From RPQJ01 sp963754125 (GTDB taxonomy: Bacteria; Pseudomonadota; Gammaproteobacteria; Steroidobacterales; Steroidobacteraceae): 64,000 nt of DNA. This document shows, one piece after another, positions 18,447 to 30,171 of the stretch (positions are counted from its first letter, which is position 1; each line of letters begins with the position of its first letter). The position numbers and the translations under genes are program-made. The notes beneath the pieces were generated by a model. That model saw nothing but the letters and a program-made list of their open reading frames with translations. It had not been told where the DNA came from and did not search any database. The stretch is from positions 248,001 through 312,000 of the forward strand of contig CAVWEX010000014.1 of NCBI GenBank assembly GCA_963754125.1, read 5' to 3'.

Positions 18447-19067
18447 ATGAATTTGAAAAAGACTCTTATCTCGGCGGTCGCCCTGGCCGGTCTTGGCTTG
18501 GGTGCAGGTACCGCCAGCGCCGCCGGCATCGTCGGCTCGGTTTCGTTGGGCGGGTTCTTCGACTGCGATTGTTTCGCGATTGGCGATTCGTCCATCGTGT
18601 CGTCGCTGACGGAGATCGTCTCGCTGGAGCCCGGCCTGGCCGGGGCCGGCTTCGGCGACTACGCCGGTTCGGGTGGTCTGGTCACTCCGATTGCGTCGTT
18701 CAAGCTGGACGAGTCCGACCTTCCGAAGGCGATCTACACGTTCGCCGATGGCACGGTCTTCACGGCCAACGTCGTGGCTAACATCCTGTCCCTCGGGCTT
18801 GTCTGCAACGATGCAGCCTGCAGCGACAGCCTGGAGTTCCGCCTCGGTGGCATCGTGACCCGCGCCGGGTTCGACCCCACCCCGGGCGTGATGCGTTGGA
18901 CGGGCCAGGGTTCCTGCCTTGGTGCGGCCGGCGTGTGCACCAGCGAGCCCACCGCCTCGTGGTCGGCGAGCCTCTCGTCGCCTGCGCGGATCCCGGAGCC
19001 TGCCTCGCTGGGCCTGCTGGGCCTCGGCCTGCTGGGTCTCGCTGCCCGTCGCCGCAAGACTGCCTGA
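18447..19067 (+). CDS. PEP-CTERM sorting domain protein 1
   Basis: 206 residues. The ATG at 18447 follows an AGGAGA ribosome site at 18435-18440. It has a signal peptide (MNLKKTLISAVALAGLG, cleavage near ASA-AG), a cysteine-bearing body and a C-terminal exosortase signal: PEP at 183-185, a hydrophobic glycine/leucine helix, and the basic end 'ARRRKTA'. Seven cysteines (FDCDC, LVCNDAAC, GSCLG, GVCTS) are kept at the same places in the neighbouring paralogue, suggesting disulfides. Exosortase would cut near PEP and release or attach the protein at the surface. It has its own -24/-12 promoter and a strong terminator, so it is monocistronic. The function of the body is unknown. Confidence 0.92.
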   Translation: MNLKKTLISAVALAGLGLGAGTASAAGIVGSVSLGGFFDCDCFAIGDSSIVSSLTEIVSLEPGLAGAGFGDYAGSGGLVTPIASFKLDESDLPKAIYTFADGTVFTANVVANILSLGLVCNDAACSDSLEFRLGGIVTRAGFDPTPGVMRWTGQGSCLGAAGVCTSEPTASWSASLSSPARIPEPASLGLLGLGLLGLAARRRKTA

Positions 19068-19101
19068 ACGAGCCGTTCCGGCTGGCTCTCAGTGGTGATG
19101 A

Positions 19102-19135
19102 GGTCCCCGCCCGCAAGGGCGGGGACCTTTTCTTT
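19102..19135 (+). terminator. Rho-independent terminator of PEP-CTERM gene 1
   Basis: An 11-bp perfect GC stem (GGTCCCCGCCC with its complement), a GCAA tetraloop, and a T-rich run (TTTTCTTTTT) directly after it. It lies 35 bases past the stop codon. A near copy follows the second PEP-CTERM gene. Confidence 0.95.
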
Positions 19136-19304
19136 TTGGGGGCGTGCGTCGGGCTTCTTTACAACTCCCGCCACGCACTCGTGGGCAGGCACCTGGCGCT
19201 GCTCGACCGGGACAGGTTGTTGTCGCGGGTGCCCGACTTTTTCTTCTCTTTGGATAAGGACTTGCGTCCCGGGCGGTTGCGGGCCGGCCACAGTGCGCAC
19301 AGGT

Positions 19305-19320
19305 TGGCGCGATTCTTGCT
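19305..19320 (+). promoter_or_regulatory. Sigma-54 (-24/-12) promoter of PEP-CTERM gene 2
   Basis: TGGCGCG-ATTC-TTGCT differs from the RpoN consensus at one base (A to G in TGGCA) and keeps the GG/GC dinucleotides at correct spacing. It lies 86 bases before the GTG start at 19406, a distance very close to that at PEP-CTERM gene 1, so gene and promoter were probably duplicated together. Confidence 0.78.
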
Positions 19321-19405
19321 TTGGACATATTCACAAGGCATTTGACCTGGCCTTGTCGAGAGATCCGAACGGTTTTCAGCTTTCAGTCAGTCCAGGAGAC
19401 GGGCA

Positions 19406-20041
19406 GTGATCATCAAAAGAACACTAATTTCCGCGGTCGCCTTCCTGGGCTTGGGGACGGTTGCCGGGACGGCCCAGGCCGCCGGCTCCGTGACGGGCTC
19501 GATTTCACTGACCGGATTCTTCGACTGCGCCTGCTTCGCGCCAGGCGATTCTGCGATCGTCTCCGACCTGATGGAGATCGTGTCGCTCGACCCGTCGACG
19601 TCCGGCGCCGGCTTCGGCGACTACGTCGGTTCGGGCGGCGACGTTACCCCGGTCGAGACGATCTTGCTCGACCCTTTGGCACCCGGTTACCCGGGCGTGC
19701 AGCCCGTCTACACACTCGCGGATGGCACCGAATTCTTTGCCGTCGACGTGGTGCAGATCATGCGCAACGGGCTCGTTTGCGCGGGCGCGGTCTGCACGGA
19801 CAGCCTGGAATTCAAGCTCGTCGGCCAGGTGACGCGCGTTGGCTTCGACCCGACGGACGCGGTGCTGCGGTGGACCGGCCAGGGCTCGTGCCTGGGTGCG
19901 GCGGGCGTTTGCACCAGCCAGCCGACGGCTTCTTGGTCGGCCAGCCTCTCATCGCCGGCGCGCATTCCGGAGCCCGCGGGCCTGGCGCTGCTCGGTCTCG
20001 GCCTGATCGGACTCGCCGCGCGTCGCGGCAAGGCCGCCTGA
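19406..20041 (+). CDS. PEP-CTERM sorting domain protein 2 (paralogue of protein 1)
   Basis: 211 residues from GTG 19406, preceded by AGGAGA at 19394-19399. It is co-linear with protein 1 along its length: signal peptide (MIIKRTLISAVAFLGLG, then TAQAAG), 'GSISLTGFFDCACF', 'DSLEFKLVGQVTR', 'MRWTGQGSCLGAAGVCTS'-like segment (here LRWTGQGSCLG), and the exosortase signal with PEP at 188-190, a hydrophobic helix and 'AARRGKAA'. It carries a few residues more in the middle (GYPGVQP). The tandem arrangement with separate promoters and terminators points to a recent duplication with room for separate regulation. Confidence 0.92.
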   Translation: MIIKRTLISAVAFLGLGTVAGTAQAAGSVTGSISLTGFFDCACFAPGDSAIVSDLMEIVSLDPSTSGAGFGDYVGSGGDVTPVETILLDPLAPGYPGVQPVYTLADGTEFFAVDVVQIMRNGLVCAGAVCTDSLEFKLVGQVTRVGFDPTDAVLRWTGQGSCLGAAGVCTSQPTASWSASLSSPARIPEPAGLALLGLGLIGLAARRGKAA

Positions 20042-20074
20042 TCGAGTCTCTCTCCGCCTGATCCCCTGACGCTG

Positions 20075-20108
20075 AAGTCCCCGTCCGCAAGGGCGGGGAC
20101 TTTTGCGT
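20075..20108 (+). terminator. Rho-independent terminator of PEP-CTERM gene 2
   Basis: A stem of about 12 bp (AAGTCCCCGTCC against GGGCGGGGACTT, one G-T wobble) closed by a GCAA loop and followed by TTTTGCGTTT. It is almost the same hairpin as the one after the first PEP-CTERM gene, and also separates these genes from the opposing FemAB gene. Confidence 0.9.
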
Positions 20109-20148
20109 TTGGGCGCCGTCACGCGCCGTTAGCGTCGGGCGCGCGCCG

Positions 20149-21220
20149 TCACCACGGCAGCTTCGGGCTGATCAGCGGCCCCAGTCGATTCGCGAGCCCG
20201 AGCGGCAGCCGGCTCCACGCTTCCGTCGCCCGATTCATGAGCCCCCCGGCGTGCGGGGGCTGCGCAGTTCGCGGGGCCTGCTTCGTGCCGTTCGCGGTCC
20301 AGTGCGCCCAGTGCAGCTGCACGGGCTCCGCACCCCACTGGCGTTTGAAGCGGTAGGGTCCGCTGTCCACGGTCGAGCGACCGAAATCGAAGCGCGACAT
20401 GCCTCGCTCGACGGCGTGCTTCAGCACCTCGTGGTACATCAGCATGTTCACGGCCTTGGGCTTTGCAGCTGCAGTGGTGGCCGCCCAGGGGATCTCCAGC
20501 GTGTCACGATGCTGCACCAGCCACGCCGCGCCCATCGGCTGGCCGGCGATGCGCACGCTGACAGAGCGTGCAGGCCTGGGGCACGGCGCGCAGCAGGGTC
20601 TCGAAGAACCGCCGCGGGTACACGGGCGTACCGAGGTCGCGCATGACCTCGCAGAACGGACCGTAGAAGTCGTCGAGCAGCTCGGCGCCGCCGAAGCGCA
20701 CTTCGGGTTGCTCCCGGGTCGCGCGCTTTACCTGCGAGCGGAGCTTGGAGCCGAGCTGCTTATCGAGCGCCGCCACCGTGTCCGGAAGTTCGAGGACCAG
20801 CGTGACCTTGTCCTTGCGCAGCGGCCAGTTGACCGGCGGCGGCTCTACGTCGCGGCACTCGATCTGCCGGACGCCGAGGTCGCGTCCCAGCGCTTCTGCA
20901 CGGTCCATCAGGGTCGCGCAGGTCTGCGGGTCGTCCGCCAGTGCACCACCGTAGTTGAAGTAGGGCAGGGACGTCAGCCGGTCGCCGAACAGCAGGCTGC
21001 GCTGCCGTACGAGCGGCAGCACGCCGGACAACTGGCCGTCCGAGCCGACGGCCGCGAGGTAGTAGCTCTCCAGCCCGAACAGTGTCGCGACCGCCTGCGG
21101 CCACGCCGCGGTGTGATACGCGCTCGCCCGTGGATGGCGCGCGACGTACGCGTCCCAGCCGGGGGCCGGGACGTCGCGGTGCACGATGGCCCGCGCGCCG
21201 TTGCCGTTCAGTTGCGGCAC
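20149..21220 (-). CDS. FemAB-type protein, XrtA/PEP-CTERM system-associated, frameshifted
   Basis: About 356 residues after repair, from GTG 21220 (overlapping the galE end by 13 bases). It has the double GNAT fold of FemAB acyl/aminoacyl transferases: an early 'PRASAYHTAAWPQAV', 'LTSLPYFNYGGALAD', and the C-terminal 'MLMYHEVLKHAVERGMSRFDFGRST' region (first 20 shown at most in motifs here as MLMYHEVLKHAVERG) with 'FKRQWGAEPVQLHW', typical of the PEP-CTERM-associated subfamily. One extra base near 20565 splits it. FemAB enzymes attach amino acids or acyl groups, in Gram-positives to peptidoglycan; in exosortase loci the target is not known. Its closeness to the PEP-CTERM pair supports the assignment. 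Confidence 0.87.
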
Positions 21221-22206
21221 AGCTCGGGACGCGCCTGCAGCGTGCGTTCCCACGCGAGCTGCGTGGCGACGATGGTCTCGAGGTCGTCGTGGTGCGGGCG
21301 CCAGCCCAGCAGCTGCCGGATGCGGTCGGCGCGGGCCACGAGCGTCGGCGGGTCGCCCTCGCGCCGCGGCTCCTCGGTGATCTGCAGCCCCTGGCCGTGC
21401 ACCTGCTCGACCATGCGCAGCACCTCGCGGACGCTGTAGCCGTGGCCGTAGCCGCAGTTGAGCGTGGTCGAGGCGCCGCCGCCGCGCAGGTAGTCCACCG
21501 CGCGCAGGTGGGCGTCGGCGAGGTCCTCGACGTGGATGTAGTCGCGCACCCCGGTGCCGTCCGGGGTCGCATAGTCGCTGCCGAACACGCGGACGCCGGG
21601 CCGTGCGCCGACGGCCGCCTGGCAGGCCACCTTCACGAGCAGGGTCGCGTCCGGGTGCGAGTGGCCCATGGTGCCGCCGGGGTCGCTGCCGGCGACGTTG
21701 AAGTAGCGCAGCGTCACGTGTCGCAGCCCGCTCGCGGCGGCGAGGTCGCGCAGCATCCACTCGCTCATGAGCTTCGAGGCGCCGTAGGGGTTGATCGGCC
21801 GCGTGGGCGAGTCCTCGCTGGCAAAGCCGCCGTCGGGAATGCCGTAGACCGCCGCGGTCGAGGAGAACACGAAGTGCTTCACGCCGGCGTCGCTGCAGCA
21901 CTGCAGCAGTGCCCGCGTGGCGCAGGTGTTGTTGCGGTAGTACTTGAGCGGGTCCGCCACCGACTCGGGCACGATGGTGTGGGCGGCGAAGTGCAGCACG
22001 GTGGTGACGCCGTGCTCGCGCAGCAGGCCCGTCACGAGATCGCTGTCCCCGGTGTCGCCGACCACGAGCGGCGCGTCCAGCACGGCGCTGCGGAAGCCCG
22101 TCGAGAGGTTGTCGAGGACCACGACGTCATCGCCGCGCGCGCGGAGCTGGCGGGTCACGTGGCTGCCGATGTAGCCGGCTCCGCCGGTCACGAGAATGGA
22201 GTTCAT
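21208..22206 (-). CDS. galE: UDP-glucose 4-epimerase
   Basis: 332 residues, extended SDR fold. NAD-binding 'TGGAGYIGSH' at the N-terminus, 'VLHFAAHTIVPES', the catalytic 'STAAVYG' with Ser and the Tyr-x3-Lys 'YGASKLMSE', and 'LRYFNVAGSDPGG' are all present. It interconverts UDP-glucose and UDP-galactose, supplying sugar donors for surface polysaccharide. It overlaps the FemAB gene by 13 bases on the same strand, so epimerase and FemAB are probably one transcript. UDP-GlcNAc specificity cannot be excluded. Confidence 0.93.
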   Translation of the reverse strand: MNSILVTGGAGYIGSHVTRQLRARGDDVVVLDNLSTGFRSAVLDAPLVVGDTGDSDLVTGLLREHGVTTVLHFAAHTIVPESVADPLKYYRNNTCATRALLQCCSDAGVKHFVFSSTAAVYGIPDGGFASEDSPTRPINPYGASKLMSEWMLRDLAAASGLRHVTLRYFNVAGSDPGGTMGHSHPDATLLVKVACQAAVGARPGVRVFGSDYATPDGTGVRDYIHVEDLADAHLRAVDYLRGGGASTTLNCGYGHGYSVREVLRMVEQVHGQGLQITEEPRREGDPPTLVARADRIRQLLGWRPHHDDLETIVATQLAWERTLQARPELCRN

Positions 22207-22305
22207 CGCGCGAAAGGTTGGGGGGCGGTGCGCGATCCGTCAAATTATGGGAGGGGAGGCTGCGACCTGGCGCACAGCCCGTCGGGTGGGCGAACGGAAT
22301 GACCC

Positions 22306-23302
22306 TCATCTCGATCCGATGGCGAGCGGCGGCTCCTCCATCGCCCCGAGCTGCTCGCGCAGGTCGAGGATGTGCTGTTCCCAGTAACGCGGCTCGCCGA
22401 ACCACGGGAACGCGCGCGGGAAGGCCGGGTCGTCCCAGCGGCGGGCGAGCCAGGCGGCGTAGTTCATCATGCGCAGCGTGCGCAGCGGCTCGACCAGCAG
22501 CAGCTCGCGCGGGTCGAAGTCCGCGAACTGCCCGTAGCCTTCGAGCGTCTCGCCGAGCTGTCGGCTCATTTCGTCCGGGGTGCCGGACAGCAGCATCCAC
22601 AGGTCCTGGACGGCGGGGCCGGTCATGCAGTCGTCGAGATCCACGAAGTGCGGGCCCGCGTCGGTCCACAGCACGTTGCCGGCGTGGCAGTCGCCGTGCA
22701 GGCGCTGCTGCCGGTAGGGCGTCGCCTCGTCGAACCGCTGCTCGATGAGTGCAAGCAGGTCGCGGACCAGCGACTCGTAGGCGGTCTCGACGTGCGGCGG
22801 CAGCCAGCCCTGCGTGAGGAGGTACCGGGAGGAATCGCCGCCCGAGCGCCTGCCACGACAGCGTCGAGCGGTGCTCGAACCGCCGTCGCGCCCCCACCAG
22901 GTGGATGCGCGCCAGGAATCGCCCCATCCAGGCGCGATCCTCGGGGCCGTCGAATTCGGGCCAGCGGCCCCCGCGCCGCGGGTACACGCAGTAATGGAAG
23001 CCCTGGCACTCGAACAGCGTGCGTCCACCCTGCTCGATGGGGGCGACCACCGGAATCTCCGCCGCCGTCAGCTCGAACGCGAATTCGTGCTCCTCGAGGA
23101 TCGTCGGCACGTTCCAGCGCCCCGGCCGATAGAACTTGGCGACGACGGGTTCGGCGCCGTCGAGCCCGACCTGGTACACGCGGTTCTCGTAGCTGTTGAG
23201 CGCGAGGATGCGGCCGTCGCTGTAGAGACCCAGTGCCTCGACCGCCTCGATCACCACGTCGGGTGTGAGGCGGACGAATGGATGCGCCGAGGGGCGGGTC
23301 AT
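22306..23302 (-). CDS. srkA: SrkA/RdoA-like stress response kinase (YihE family), frameshifted
   Basis: About 331 residues after repair. It has the APH/ChoK-like kinase fold: 'LGLYSDGRILALNSYENRV' at the N-terminus, Lys in 'VVAKFYRPGRW', the catalytic loop 'RLHGDCHAGNVLW' and the metal-binding 'HFVDLDDCMTGP', then 'DLWMLLSG'. One extra base near 22845 divides the gene. In E. coli this Ser/Thr kinase (next to dsbA) protects against periplasmic and oxidative stress. Here it stands alone, divergent from the PKD lipoprotein gene. Confidence 0.9.
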
Positions 23303-23402
23303 GCCCTCAAGGATAGCCCGCCGCGGGGATACGCTGGGTCCGCGCGAGCCCGCCGGCGCGTCTGATATCCTCCACAGCCTTCCTATTTCACCCGGACCGC
23401 CC

Positions 23403-25420
23403 GTGCTGAAACCCCGTCGAGCCGTCGTGCTGCTCGTCCTCGCGCTCGCCGCCTGCAGCGGTGGCGGGGGAGGCGGCGGGGGTGGCACCCCGAACCAGCC
23501 GCCCACGGCGTCGTTCACCGCGACACCGGCTTCGGGCCAGGCGCCGCTGACCGTCGCCTTCGATGCGGCGGCGTCGGCCGATCCCGACGGCAGCATTGCC
23601 AGCTACAGCTGGAACTTCGGCGACGGCTCGAGCGGCACGGGCGTGACAGCCAGCCGTACCTATGCGGCGGCCGGGACGATCACGGTGGTGCTCACCGTCA
23701 CGGACAACCAGGGCGCCACCGCCCGCGCCACGCGCATCCTCACGGTCACGGCGGGTCCGCCTCCGCCGAGCGTCACGATCAGCGGTCGCATCACGTTCGA
23801 GCGCGTGCCGTTCTCCGCGGTGGCCGAGCGTGGCCTCAACTTCCTCGGCACCTTCGAGGCACCGGCCCGCGAAGTGGAGGTCGAGCTGCTGCGCGCGTCG
23901 AGTTCCGAGGTGCTGGCCACGACCGTGACCGATGCGGCGGGGAACTATGCGCTCAGCGGGCCCGGCAATACCGACGTGTTCGTGCGCGCCAAGGCCCTGT
24001 CGCGCTTCGCGGGCACGGCGGCGCGGCCGGCCGCCTGGGACCTGCGGGTGCTCAACAACACCAACGGCAACGCTCTGTACGTGCTCGACGGGGCCGTGTT
24101 CAACACCGGCACGGCCGATCAGACGCGCAACCTCCGGGCGACGACCGGCTGGGGCGGGAACTTCGCCGGGGTTTATACGGGCGTGCGGGCGGCGGCGCCG
24201 TTCGCGATCCTCGACACCTTGTACTCGGCCGCCCAGCTCGTGATCACGCACGGCGATCCTGCCGCGCGGCTGTCACCGCTGGCGGCGTACTGGAGCCCGA
24301 ACAATCGGCCGTCCGACGCATTCAATCCCGCGTCGGGGGACATCGAGACCACGCAGTACGTCGTGCTACCGGGTTCGGGACCGGCGCACCGGCATCTATG
24401 TCCTGGGCGCCGCCAGCAACGACACCGACGAATTCGACCAGCACATCGTCGCCCACGAGTTCCACCATTTCCTCGAGGACGAGGTCAGCCGCGCGGACAG
24501 CGTGGGCGGCACGCACTCGCTCGATGAGCGCCTCGACCCACGCGTCGCCTTCAGCGAAGGATTCGCTAACGCGTTCTGCCGCCATGGTGCTCGACGACCC
24601 CGTGTACCGGGATTCCTTCGGCGTCGCCCAGGGCGAGCGATTTCAGCTTCAACACTGGAGAGCGACGTCGCGAGCAGTGCCGGGCTGGTACACCGAAGCG
24701 TCGATCCACAGCATTGTCGTGGGACCTCTACGACGCAGCCAACGAGCCCGGCGACAACGTCGCGCTCGGTTTCGCGCCGATCTACGACGTGCTCCGTACG
24801 CGAACTGCGCGACGGCGTGCCGCTGGTGAGCCTGTTCCCGTTCATCACGGCACTGAAGCAGCGCCCGGGCGTGCCGGTCGCGGACGTGGACACGCGGGTC
24901 GAAGCCGAGCGCCTGGCCGGCACCTCGCTCGGCATCGTGTCGACGACCATGGATGCCTATGCCAGCACCGAGACGCACAGCGGGGTGGCGGTCACCTCGG
25001 CCGATCTCGTGCTGCCCGTGTACACGTCGCTCACGCCCAATGGCCCGGCCGTGCGGCTCTGCACGTCGTCGGAACTGACGGTGCCGGACGGCACGACCGT
25101 TCCGGTTTCGTTCAACAAGCTCGGCAATCGCCGCTTCCTGCGCTTCAGCGTGCCGGCTGCGCGGACCCTCCGGATCCGCGTGAGTTGCCCCGCGTCGGAC
25201 GCGTTCTGCGCCGGATTGCCGCAGCCCGACCCCGACTTCGTGCTGTCGCGGGCGGCCGACGTCACGGTCGCCGAGGACGCCACCTCGACCGTCGAGGAAC
25301 TCGACATCGCCGGCGACCGCCGGCGACTACGTGCTCGAGATCTACGACTGGAGCCACATCAATCCCGCGGCGACCACCCGCCGCGTGCGCACTTGCATGA
25401 CTGTAACCATCACCGGTTGA
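23403..25420 (+). CDS. Lipoprotein with PKD domain and HEFHH putative metallopeptidase, heavily frameshifted
   Basis: GTG 23403 opens a lipoprotein signal (LKPRRAVVLLVLALAACSG) followed by a glycine run. A PKD domain follows ('PTASFTATPASGQAPLTV', 'SYSWNFGDGSS', 'VVLTVTDNQGATA', about residues 38-115), then a carboxypeptidase-regulatory-like beta domain ('VEVELLRASSSEVLATTVTDAAGNY'). The middle has a zinc-protease signature: 'HIVAHEFHHFLEDEVSR' with the motif HEFHH, then 'AFSEGFANAF', which fits the downstream Glu-containing helix of such peptidases. About eight single-base insertions between 24380 and 25320 break the frame. The C-terminal part is beta-rich ('AGDYVLEIYDW'). A cell-surface or periplasmic peptidase is likely; the family is not one I recognise. 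Confidence 0.7.
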
Positions 25421-25431
25421 GAATCCGCCCC

Positions 25432-26059
25432 ATGATCTCCAATTCGCCACTTCGAGCCTTCCACCGCGCTTTTGCCGTCGTCTGCGCTTGCTGCACTGCT
25501 CGCCGCCTGCGGCGGGGGTGAGGAGAAGCAGGCCGCTGCTGCCCCTGAGAAGCCCGTCGACAAGCCTGCTGCCGCGGCGGCCAAGCCCCCGGCGCCCGCG
25601 GACGACCCGGACAGTCTGAAGGCCAATGCCGTCGCCACCGGCAAGACCTCGGCGGCTGTGGACCTGAAATTCGACATCCTCTCCAAGCCCGACCCGGGCC
25701 AGCAGTTCCAGATCGAACTCGTATTCCTGCCGCGGGCTGCGGCGGACTCGCTCGAGGTCGAGATCACTTCCATCCCGGGGATCACCCTCGTGAGCGGCGA
25801 CACGGCCCGGTTCGAGAACGTGACGGCGGGTGAACGCTACCCGGCCCCGGTCGTGGCGCGGGCCGACGGCCCCGGCCTCTTCTACCTCGGCGTGGCGGCC
25901 CGGATGGTGACCAAGGTGCAGACCGAGGCGCGGACGTTCTCCGTGCCGGTCGTGGTCGGCCCCGTCGCCGCGGCGGAGAAGCCGACGCCGGCGGTGGACG
26001 CCTCGGGCGAGGCGGTCGAGTCCATGCCGGCCGTCGAGAGTGGGCGCGAGGCGCAGTGA
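25432..26059 (+). CDS. Small Pro/Ala-rich lipoprotein, frameshifted at the signal peptide
   Basis: About 208 residues if started at ATG 25432 with one extra base in the T run near 25472; otherwise a TTG at 25472 gives 195. The first option yields a normal lipoprotein signal (MISNSPLRAFHRAFAVVCA joined to LAALLAACGGG). A charged Lys/Ala/Pro linker precedes a small beta domain ('KFDILSKPDPGQQFQIELVF', 'LEVEITSIPGITLVSGD') and an acidic tail. It follows the peptidase lipoprotein by 11 bases and may be co-transcribed. Function unknown. Confidence 0.7.
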
Positions 26060-26249
26060 GATTCGCGTCAAACGCCGGCCCTTATGTAAAGAATGCTGTC
26101 TGATCAGGTGGTTAATGCGTAGTATTGCGACTACCGTCAAGAAATTCCGGATCGGTTCAAGGTACGGCCTGAGACCGTAGCCAGCGTCGCGAGGAGAACG
26201 CTTCCCCGCGCGCTACCCGACCGGAGCCCCTTCAGGAGCATCGTCAGTC

Positions 26250-28204
26250 ATGGAATCGAATCGAATCAGTTCTGTCCGCGTCGTCGGCCCCCTTGTCCGA
26301 CTGCGGCGCGCGGCGCGGTTGTCGATGCTCGGCGGACTCGCTCTCGCCCTGACCGCCTGCGGTGGTGGTGGCGGCGGCAGCAGCGCGCCGTCCAACGTCG
26401 CGCCGACGGCAGCGATCGTGGCGAGCCCCACCAGCGGCAAGGCGCCGCTCACCGTCGCCCTCGACGGGTCGGGCTCGCGGGACTCGGATGGCACCATCGC
26501 CAGCTACACCTGGTCCTTCAGCGACGGCTCCGCGTCGGTAACCGGGGTCACGGCCAGCAAGACGTTCAACACGCCTGGCAATGTCACCGTCACGTTGACC
26601 GTCGCGGATAACCGGGGAGCGACTGGCACCGCGACACGCAGCATCACGGTCACCGCCAATGCGGCGCCGACGGCGACCTTCACCGCGACGCCGCTCACCG
26701 GCCGTGCGCCACTTCTGGTCTCGTTCGACGCCTCGGGTTCGCGCGACACGGACGGCACGATCGCGAGCTACGCGTGGACCTTCGGTGACACCGGAACGGG
26801 CACCGGCGTGACCCCGCAGCACACGTACAACGCCGGCGGCACCTTCACCGCCACGCTGACGGTGACGGACAACGAGGGTGCGACGGGCACCTTCAGCCGC
26901 GTCATCACGGTGGCACCGCCGGTCGGCACGGTGGCGGTCACCGTGAAGGACACCAATGGCGTCGGCATCGCAGGCGCGCCGGTCGTGGCGACGGTGGGCG
27001 GCGTCAGCCGCACTGGCACGACCAATGCGAGCCGGCGTCGCGCTGGTGACCGAAGTCGCTGGTCGGCACGGGTACCGTGGCGGTGTCGCGCGATACGTTC
27101 GTCTCGAAGTCCGTGCCTGTGACCGTCACGGCCAACACGACCACGTCGCTGGACGTGACCCTCGAGCGGGTCACCAGCGCGACAGGCGGCGTATTGACCA
27201 CGAGCAGTCCGATTGCCGTTGTCAGTGATGGCGGCAGGACGCTCGAGTTCTCCATCCAGGTGGTCGTGGTCAACGAGCGGTCCGAGGCGATCACGGGGTT
27301 GCTGGCCCCGGCGTTCACGCTGCGCGCCTGCACGCCGGACGCTGCGACTGCGGCCAACGATTGCCTGGCCGACACCGCAGGTGTCGTCGCCGACGCGGCC
27401 TATACCGTGCTCGGCCCGGGCGCCGCGCCATCGTTCGAGGAGGTCGCAGGCGGGGCGCCGCAGCCGTACGCGGCCGCGCTGATGTTCGACCAGAGCGAAA
27501 GCATCTCCGACAACGATCCGACCGACGCGCGACTCTTCTCCGCCAAGGAGTTTCTCAAGAGTCTGGGCGGCAGTGATGTGGCCTCGGTCTCCGCATTCGC
27601 CGATGGCATCACTGCGGGCAAGCTGCCGGTGATGCCGGTGACGATCTTCCCGGTGGCGAATCCCGCCTTTGATTCCAATGGCGAGAATTTCTTCGCAGAC
27701 CTCGACTCCCTGGCGACCCTCGAGGGCGGTGGCACGCCGTTGTACGAGGCGATTTGCCGGGTCATCGACTTCACGGTCGCGCAGGCACCCGCCGGAGTGC
27801 GGCGCGCGGCGGTCGTGTTCACCGACGGACAGGACGATCCACTGGCGTCGACCACCGGCTATTCGTGCAAGACGATCGAGCAGGCGATCGCGAAGACTGA
27901 ATCCACGGGCGTGGACATTTTCTCGATCGGACTCTCCGGCGAAGTGGACGGGCTGGTCCTGGCGACGCTCGCGGAAGCCGGTAACGGCGTATTCCTGTTC
28001 GCCGACGACGTGACGCAGCTGATCCCGATCTACGGCTCGCTCGGCAACCTGTTGAGCGGCAGCCTCACGACCTACCGCCTCACCTACCGCATCAGCACCG
28101 AGGTGGCCGGCACGTTCCAGGCGGGCCGGTCGGTGCGCGGCACGCTGTCCGTGAACGCGGCCACCAACCCGATCAACATGCCGTTCGTGGTGCGCATCTT
28201 CTGA
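26250..28204 (+). CDS. Lipoprotein with two PKD domains and a VWA domain, frameshifted
   Basis: About 650 residues after repair, from ATG 26250 with AGGAG at 26234-26238. Lipobox 'LALTACGGG' near residue 36; two PKD domains ('SYTWSFSDGSA' about residue 90, 'SYAWTFGDTGTG' about residue 175); a short carboxypeptidase-regulatory-like domain ('TVKDTNGVGIAGAPV'); then a von Willebrand A domain with the metal site 'MFDQSESISDND' (D-x-S-x-S) and 'VVFTDGQDDPL'. Extra bases lie near 27033 and 27068. VWA and PKD modules mediate adhesion or protein binding at the surface. It shares its PKD architecture with the peptidase lipoprotein two genes upstream. Confidence 0.8.
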
Positions 28205-28225
28205 CCTCTCGGTCCTGGCTTCGGC

Positions 28226-28267
28226 GGCCTCCATTCCGGTGATTGCACCGAAATGGAGGCCTTCCTT
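28226..28267 (+). terminator. Terminator-like hairpin after the PKD-VWA gene
   Basis: A 16-bp stem with a single mismatch (GGCCTCCATTCCGGTG, loop ATTG, complementary arm to 28261) followed by a weak TTCCTT run. It lies 22 bases after the stop and ends just before the likely typA promoter (TATACT at 28277-28282). Confidence 0.7.
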
Positions 28268-28311
28268 CGAGCCCTGTATACTCCGCGCCCTTTTCCCGTC
28301 CGGGCGCGCAC

Positions 28312-30141
<1,830 letters not shown>

Positions 30142-30171
30142 GCGACGGGATCAGTCAACCGCGAAGGCTGC

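Noticed and set aside
18447..20041. CRISPR or repeat array suggested by the two similar hairpins and genes
   Set aside because: There are only two copies, they are protein genes with promoters and terminators, and no short direct repeats with spacers occur.
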